Assembly (NCBI RefSeq): GCF_001865995.1
Contig: NZ_MLQQ01000058.1
Coordinates: forward strand, 1 to 64,000
Origin: Anaerobacillus arseniciselenatis
Lineage (GTDB): Bacteria > Bacillota > Bacilli > Bacillales > Anaerobacillaceae
DNA: 64,000 nucleotides
Direction: 5' to 3'
Both the position numbers and the translations under genes were made by a program. This document shows, piece by piece, positions 60,081 to 64,000 of the stretch. The first letter of the stretch is position 1, and each line of letters starts with the position of its first letter. The notes below the pieces were generated by a model. It saw nothing but the letters and a program-made list of their open reading frames with translations, did not search any database and was not told where the DNA came from.

Positions 60081-60180
60081 TATCAAAGCCTCCTTTTTCT
60101 CAATTCCACTAAGTATTTCCTAAAAAGAACGATTTATTTTAACATAAAGAGAAAGAGAATGCGAATAATCACACTCTCTA

Positions 60181-60488
60181 AGAAAAGCGGAAGCACCTTG
60201 GGAAGCCCTGAAAAGCGGTGGAGAGCCAGCGGTGGTTTATCTCCCCTTATGAACTCTCATCTTCGAGTAGATAAACACCGATGGATCGAAGCGCTCGAAG
60301 GGCTAGGCGCTGTAGCTAGACATCCAGAAAAGCGAAGGTGCCTTGTTAAGCTTCGACAAGCGTTGGAGGGCCAGCAACGTTTTGCCTCCCCCCTGAAATA
60401 CGATCCTGAATAGGCAAATCTTGATGGACCGAAACGCTCGAGAAGCTAGGCACCGCAGCTAGACAATAAGAAAAGCGGAAGCGCCTTA
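60181..60488. repeat. Dispersed AAAAGCGG repeats, two full copies and one start
   Basis: Copy 1 60,181-60,322 and copy 2 60,326-60,464, each from AGAAAAGCGRAAG to AGCTAGACA, in tandem; a third start (AGAAAAGCGGAAGCGCC) at 60,469 runs up to mltG. They share GCGTTGGAGGGCCAGCAA and GATGGACCGAAACGCTCGAG with 29,887-30,080. The frame open on the plus strand here (MRIITLSKKSG...) is inside the repeats and not a gene. Confidence 0.8.
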
Positions 60489-61613
60489 ATCACGATACTC
60501 CCTTAACACTTCTTGATGTTCTTGGAACGTTTTCGTATACATTACTTCACCATCTGTTCGTGCATAGAAAAATAAATAATCATTTTCCTCAGGTTGTAGT
60601 GTAGCTTTAATTGCAGCCTCACCTGGGTTATTAATTGGGCCGATCGGAATGCCAACCACACGGTACGTATTGTATGGTGAATCAATATCTAAATGCTCAT
60701 ATAACGTTCTTGAAAAGTGTTCCCCATGAGCATAGGCCACAGTCGGATCTACTTCAAGGCGCATGTTACGATCAAGGCGATTATAAAGAACTCCCGAAAT
60801 TTTATAACGGTCTTCAGCTTTTTGTGCTTCTCCTTCAACAATTGAAGCTAATGTCATAATCTCATGGATATTATAGTCACTTTCCTCAACGTCTGCAAAG
60901 TATCTGCCGATAATTTGTTCTGTACGCTGCAGCATCGCTTCTATAATCGTTTCAATCGAAGGCTTCTCTTCAACAAAATCATATCTAGCAGGGAATAAGT
61001 AACCTTCCAGCGGCCAACGTATGCCTTCAGCTAAAATATCTTCTGTTAAAATTGAGTAGCGATCAATTAAGCTTTCTATATATTCTTCATCCTGTACTTT
61101 TTCTCTAATCTCTTCCAACTCATGATTAGTATTATCAGCAATAATTTCTAAAATTCTTTCTAACCATCGACCTTCTGGTACTGTAAAAGATAATGCGTAC
61201 TCTTGGTAAACTGTACCTTCTTTTAATGCAGCGATAATCTCATCTAAATCCATAGATCTAGAGAGTTGATAGTCGCCTGCTTGGAAGCCAGTTTCATTTT
61301 TATAACGGATATAATATCGGAAAAAGCTAGCATTTTTCACGAGCCCATTTTCTTCTAATATATTTCCAATTCTCGTACTATTAGAGCCAATTGGTATTTC
61401 AACATCAATCAGTTGCTCATCTGTTTCATCAACAGGTCCTAAAGCACTTGTAACGTATGAATAAGCATAGTAGCCCGCTGCTGTAAAAGCAATTAAAAAT
61501 AAAAACAAGCATACGAGAACAATTTTACGTACAATACTTGCTTCTTCTTGACGCTCTTTCAATTTTTTCTTTTTTATTTCTTGCCAGTTTTTTTGTTTGT
61601 CTTTTGAAGACAT
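60486..61613 (-). CDS. mltG: Endolytic transglycosylase MltG (YceG-like)
   Basis: 375 residues. Cytoplasmic basic start (MSSKDKQKNWQEIKKKKLKE), one membrane helix (IVLVCLFLFLIAFTAAGYYA), LysM-like strand region (IPIGSNSTRIGNILEENGLV) and YceG domain with ASIVEGEAQKAEDRYKISGV (catalytic Glu) and IDSPYNTYRVVGIPIGPINNPGEAA. Cuts nascent glycan strands. Next to trmR as in B. subtilis (yrrL). Confidence 0.94.
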   Translation of the reverse strand: MSSKDKQKNWQEIKKKKLKERQEEASIVRKIVLVCLFLFLIAFTAAGYYAYSYVTSALGPVDETDEQLIDVEIPIGSNSTRIGNILEENGLVKNASFFRYYIRYKNETGFQAGDYQLSRSMDLDEIIAALKEGTVYQEYALSFTVPEGRWLERILEIIADNTNHELEEIREKVQDEEYIESLIDRYSILTEDILAEGIRWPLEGYLFPARYDFVEEKPSIETIIEAMLQRTEQIIGRYFADVEESDYNIHEIMTLASIVEGEAQKAEDRYKISGVLYNRLDRNMRLEVDPTVAYAHGEHFSRTLYEHLDIDSPYNTYRVVGIPIGPINNPGEAAIKATLQPEENDYLFFYARTDGEVMYTKTFQEHQEVLREYRD

Positions 61614-61830
61614 CGTATTCTCCCCCTCAAGCCATCTTAGAGGATCTCTCCCTAATTTTTGTAAATACTTATTTTTTTACAACACTCCTATTATACTATA
61701 TTTCTACAAAATTTCATTAACAATGTAGAATTTTGTAGAGGGAATTACAACCAAGTTCGTTTTTTCAATGTACAATTTTAAATTTAAACTTTAAAAATGT
61801 ACAATTGTTGATTGCATAGCCTCAAAGTAA

Positions 61831-62100
61831 TTTTCATACAAAACCCGCATGACGATATTCCGTCACCAAAGCTACTGACCTCAATTACGTCATAAGATAC
61901 ATCTTTGAATTTACTTCATGCTGCTTTGCGACGAGTAACCGCAGGAGCATCTCTTACTAAGATGGAAAAAGCGGGCGCTTTCCCTCACTTCACCTTGACC
62001 TTCTAATGAATCTCAGACGTTCGTTCGCAAAAGCACCCACCTTTTTTCATATAAAACACTTATGACGATTAATCGTCATCATCAAACATATAAAAGTTCA
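61831..62100 (+). repeat. Two dispersed TGACGATTAATCGTCA-family copies
   Basis: First at 61,831-61,866 (TTTTCATACAAAACCCGCAT then TGACGATATTCCGTCA). Second at 62,045-62,100 with the perfect 16-bp palindrome TGACGATTAATCGTCA (62,063-62,078). Between them lie a piece of the AAAAGCGG repeat (GCTTTGCGACGAGTAACCGC, 61,925) and GGAAAAAGCGGGCGCTT. The 590-bp gap 61,614-62,201 holds no gene. Confidence 0.75.
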
Positions 62101-62154
62101 AGGTTTTTTCCAACTTTCCAACCTTCAGCTTTCCAACTAACAAACTTCTACATT

Positions 62155-62187
62155 AAAAAGACAGCTCACTATATATTAGGAGCTGTC
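62155..62187 (-). terminator. Terminator of yrzB
   Basis: GACAGCT (62,160-62,166) pairs with AGCTGTC (62,181-62,187); on the minus strand a TTTTT follows. Just behind the yrzB stop at 62,202. Confidence 0.72.
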
Positions 62188-62201
62188 CAATCATATATTT
62201 A

Positions 62202-62495
62202 TTACTCGTCTTCTTCGCCTTCAGTAAATGTATTTAACATCTCTTCAACGACATCCCATTCTTCATCTGTTTCGATCGGATGAAGAGTTAAATCGTCCTC
62301 GCCTTCGCCTTTATCTTCATAACGGAAAGCATGTACTTCCATTTCTTCTTCATCGTTTTCAGCATCAGCTGCATCCACTAAAACCATGTATGACTTTCCT
62401 GTTGCATCGATGTCAAACGTAAACAACACTTCAAATAAATGCTCGTCCCCATTTTCATCTGGAATAATAATTCGTTCTCTTTCTGCTTTTTCCAC
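62202..62495 (-). CDS. yrzB: DUF1292 protein YrzB
   Basis: 97 residues, very acidic: IIPDENGDEHLFEVLFTFDI, DATGKSYMVLVDA and the aspartate/glutamate-rich end. DUF1292 family, conserved between alaS and mltG in Bacillaceae. Function not known. Here it follows ruvX with an 75-bp gap. Confidence 0.92.
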   Translation of the reverse strand: MEKAERERIIIPDENGDEHLFEVLFTFDIDATGKSYMVLVDAADAENDEEEMEVHAFRYEDKGEGEDDLTLHPIETDEEWDVVEEMLNTFTEGEEDE

Positions 62496-62570
62496 ATTAA
62501 CACCTCATTAAATTAATTGTAAATCAATACTGTTAGTTAATATTGACATTTTCATCAATATGCATGCACT

Positions 62571-62987
62571 CTAAGATAATGAATCTAGATATCCTTGTAA
62601 AATCATCACAGCTGCCATCTTATCGATAACTTTCTTCCGCTTTTTCCGGCTCATATCAGCGGCAACTAACATTCGCTCAGCAGCAACAGTAGTTAGACGC
62701 TCATCCCATAAAACTATAGGAAGGTCAAAACGTTGCTTAACCTCTTCGGCAAATTGTTGGCATGCTTCACCACTTGGACCGATTGTTCCATTCATATTTT
62801 TCGGCAACCCTACGACAACTTTATCAATTTCAAGATTAGTTACTAAGCTAGCTAACTTATCCCAATCCTGCTGTGGATCCTCTTCACTTCTTCTAATTGT
62901 TTCGACGCCCTGGGCAGTCCAACCTAATTCATCGCTTACTGCCACACCAATTGTCTTTGTTCCAACATCTAGTCCTAATATTCTCAT
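62571..62987 (-). CDS. ruvX: Putative pre-16S rRNA nuclease / Holliday junction resolvase-like RuvX
   Basis: 138 residues, family length. RNase-H fold of Yqg[21 protein letters not shown] (first acidic), [20 protein letters not shown] and [14 protein letters not shown] (acidic). YrrK in B. subtilis; matures 16S rRNA ends in E. coli (YqgF). Start follows the yrzL stop by one nucleotide. Confidence 0.95.
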   Translation of the reverse strand: MRILGLDVGTKTIGVAVSDELGWTAQGVETIRRSEEDPQQDWDKLASLVTNLEIDKVVVGLPKNMNGTIGPSGEACQQFAEEVKQRFDLPIVLWDERLTTVAAERMLVAADMSRKKRKKVIDKMAAVMILQGYLDSLS

Positions 62988-62988
62988 A

Positions 62989-63255
62989 CTACTCCTCTTG
63001 GTGCTGTGATAAATACGATTTCACTAATTCTTCAATTAATTCATCTCTTTCAAGCTTGCGAATTAATGACCTAGCATCATTATGTCTAGGGATATACGCA
63101 GGATCACCCGAAAGTAAATATCCTACAATTTGGTTAATTGGGTTATACCCCTTTTCTTCTAACGATTGATATACGGTAAGTAATACTTCTTGAACATTCG
63201 CATCTACTGAGTCATCTTGGAAATTAAATTTCATCGTATTGTCCATTGAACTCAT
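62989..63255 (-). CDS. yrzL: IreB-family regulatory protein YrzL (UPF0297)
   Basis: 88 residues from ATG 63,255 (AAAGAGGTG ribosome site), the family length. [40 protein letters not shown] and [20 protein letters not shown]. Homologue of Enterococcus IreB, a substrate of a Ser/Thr kinase affecting cell-wall stress; role in Bacillus unproven. Confidence 0.94.
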   Translation of the reverse strand: MSSMDNTMKFNFQDDSVDANVQEVLLTVYQSLEEKGYNPINQIVGYLLSGDPAYIPRHNDARSLIRKLERDELIEELVKSYLSQHQEE

Positions 63256-63351
63256 CACAAACACCTCTTTTCCTACATTACACAATTATTAATGCTGTTC
63301 AATCTGCATAAAATTTTATCTATATCCATATTGTACACTAACATGAATTAT

Positions 63352-64000
63352 TTAGGAAATTGTTTTCAAAAATTCCGGTACAAAATCCAATGCTGCTTGC
63401 AATTCATCAGGATTTTTCCCGCCTGCTTGAGCCATATCTGGACGTCCACCGCCGCCACCACCGCAGCGAGTAGCTACTTCTTTAACAATTTTCCCAGCAT
63501 GGTAGCCATCCTTTACTAAATCGTTTGTTACTCCAGCAACTATATTTACTTTTCCATTATTGACAGCACCTAATACAACAATACCTGTACCTAGTTTATT
63601 TTTTAACGTATCCACTAAACCACGAATACTGTCCATTTCTGCTACATTCACTTTTTTCGCAATAACAGCAACGTCATTCACCTTAACAACGTCATCCACT
63701 AAACTTCCAGCTTCCATATTTCCTAATTTAGCTGCTAGAGATTCATTTTCACGCTGTAATTTTCGGACTTGGTTTTGAAGCTGCCCAACTTTTTCTGGAA
63801 CTTCCTTTATATTTGTCTTTAAAAGACTTGCAGCTTCCTTTACTAACTCCAATTGACTATTCATGTACTCATAAGCACCTTTACCTGTTACAGCCTCAAG
63901 GCGTCGGATCCCTGCCCCAATTCCTGATTCTGAAATAATTTTAAACAATCCAATTTCAGCAGTGTTTTGTACGTGACATCCACCACAAAGCTCAAGACTA
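63352..64000 (-). CDS. alaS: Alanyl-tRNA synthetase, C-terminal part
   Basis: Frame is open to the window edge, so the 5' part (catalytic domain) is to the right. Seen: end of the editing domain, [17 protein letters not shown] (zinc/editing Cys-His), then [20 protein letters not shown], a coiled coil ([20 protein letters not shown]) and the C-Ala domain with [20 protein letters not shown] ending [10 protein letters not shown]. Charges tRNA-Ala and edits mischarged Ser/Gly. Upstream of yrzL-ruvX in the conserved order. Confidence 0.97.
   Translation of the reverse strand, partial: SLELCGGCHVQNTAEIGLFKIISESGIGAGIRRLEAVTGKGAYEYMNSQLELVKEAASLLKTNIKEVPEKVGQLQNQVRKLQRENESLAAKLGNMEAGSLVDDVVKVNDVAVIAKKVNVAEMDSIRGLVDTLKNKLGTGIVVLGAVNNGKVNIVAGVTNDLVKDGYHAGKIVKEVATRCGGGGGGRPDMAQAGGKNPDELQAALDFVPEFLKTIS

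Noticed and set aside
60159..60413. 84-codon plus-strand frame
   Set aside because: Lies entirely within dispersed repeats.

Overview
The window is from a low-G+C, endospore-forming Firmicute of the family Bacillaceae. The evidence is a split sigK gene, an alaS-yrzL-ruvX-yrzB-mltG-trmR-trhP1-trhP2-udk-greA-pbpI-yrrS block in the Bacillus order, and a yng-type leucine-catabolism operon. An alkaliphilic or anaerobic relative such as Anaerobacillus is possible, but that is a guess. Everything was read by eye; no database search was run.

Region 1 (1-127): 5' part of a group II intron, probably class C, inserted just behind the rho-independent terminator of sigK.

Region 2 (about 455-24,717): a 24.26-kb sigK-intervening (skin-like) element. 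The C-terminal half of SigK lies at 170-460 and the N-terminal half at 24,700-25,137, both on the minus strand. The element carries a large serine recombinase facing the N-terminal half, as spoIVCA does in B. subtilis. Its two ends hold inverted 16-bp arms that differ at one position. Excision would rebuild a SigK precursor of about 236 residues. The cargo looks like a filamentous-phage-type (inovirus-like) prophage. It has a Zot/pI-like ATPase, a 60-residue coat-like protein, many tiny one-helix membrane proteins, a secreted fibronectin-III protein ending in a copy of the coat-protein helix (pIII-like), and a secreted proline-rich protein. Its replication genes are a Prim-Pol/SF3 primase-helicase, not a rolling-circle Rep, plus SSB. 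It also has an ImmR/ImmA control switch with four operators, a membrane-anchored Mrr-like nuclease, a small resolvase and several unknown genes. One GC-rich, adenine-poor stretch in the tail-type gene looks like a variable region of a diversity-generating retroelement.

Region 3 (25.4-49.6 kb): a mostly metabolic chromosomal stretch. It holds two paralogous SSS symporter operons, each behind a cre-like site; a leucine/acyl-CoA degradation operon (yngJ-I-H-HB-G-F-E plus a 3-oxoacid CoA-transferase); an ATP-grasp gene; deoD; an IscA/HesB-type gene with an in-frame TGA that is a strong selenocysteine candidate; mgtE; an alpha-glucosidase; and an HPr-like gene lacking the phosphorylatable histidine.

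Region 4 (49.9-64 kb): S-adenosylhomocysteine hydrolase, an MTA/SAH deaminase, and the conserved cell-wall, tRNA-modification and alaS neighbourhood. greA carries an apparent 11-nt deletion frameshift, and yngG in region 3 a one-base homopolymer frameshift. The chromosomal part is dotted with dispersed repeats: a 112-bp MITE-like element, a family with a TGACGATTAATCGTCA core, AAAAGCGG-type repeats, and two tandem arrays with 50-52-bp periods.
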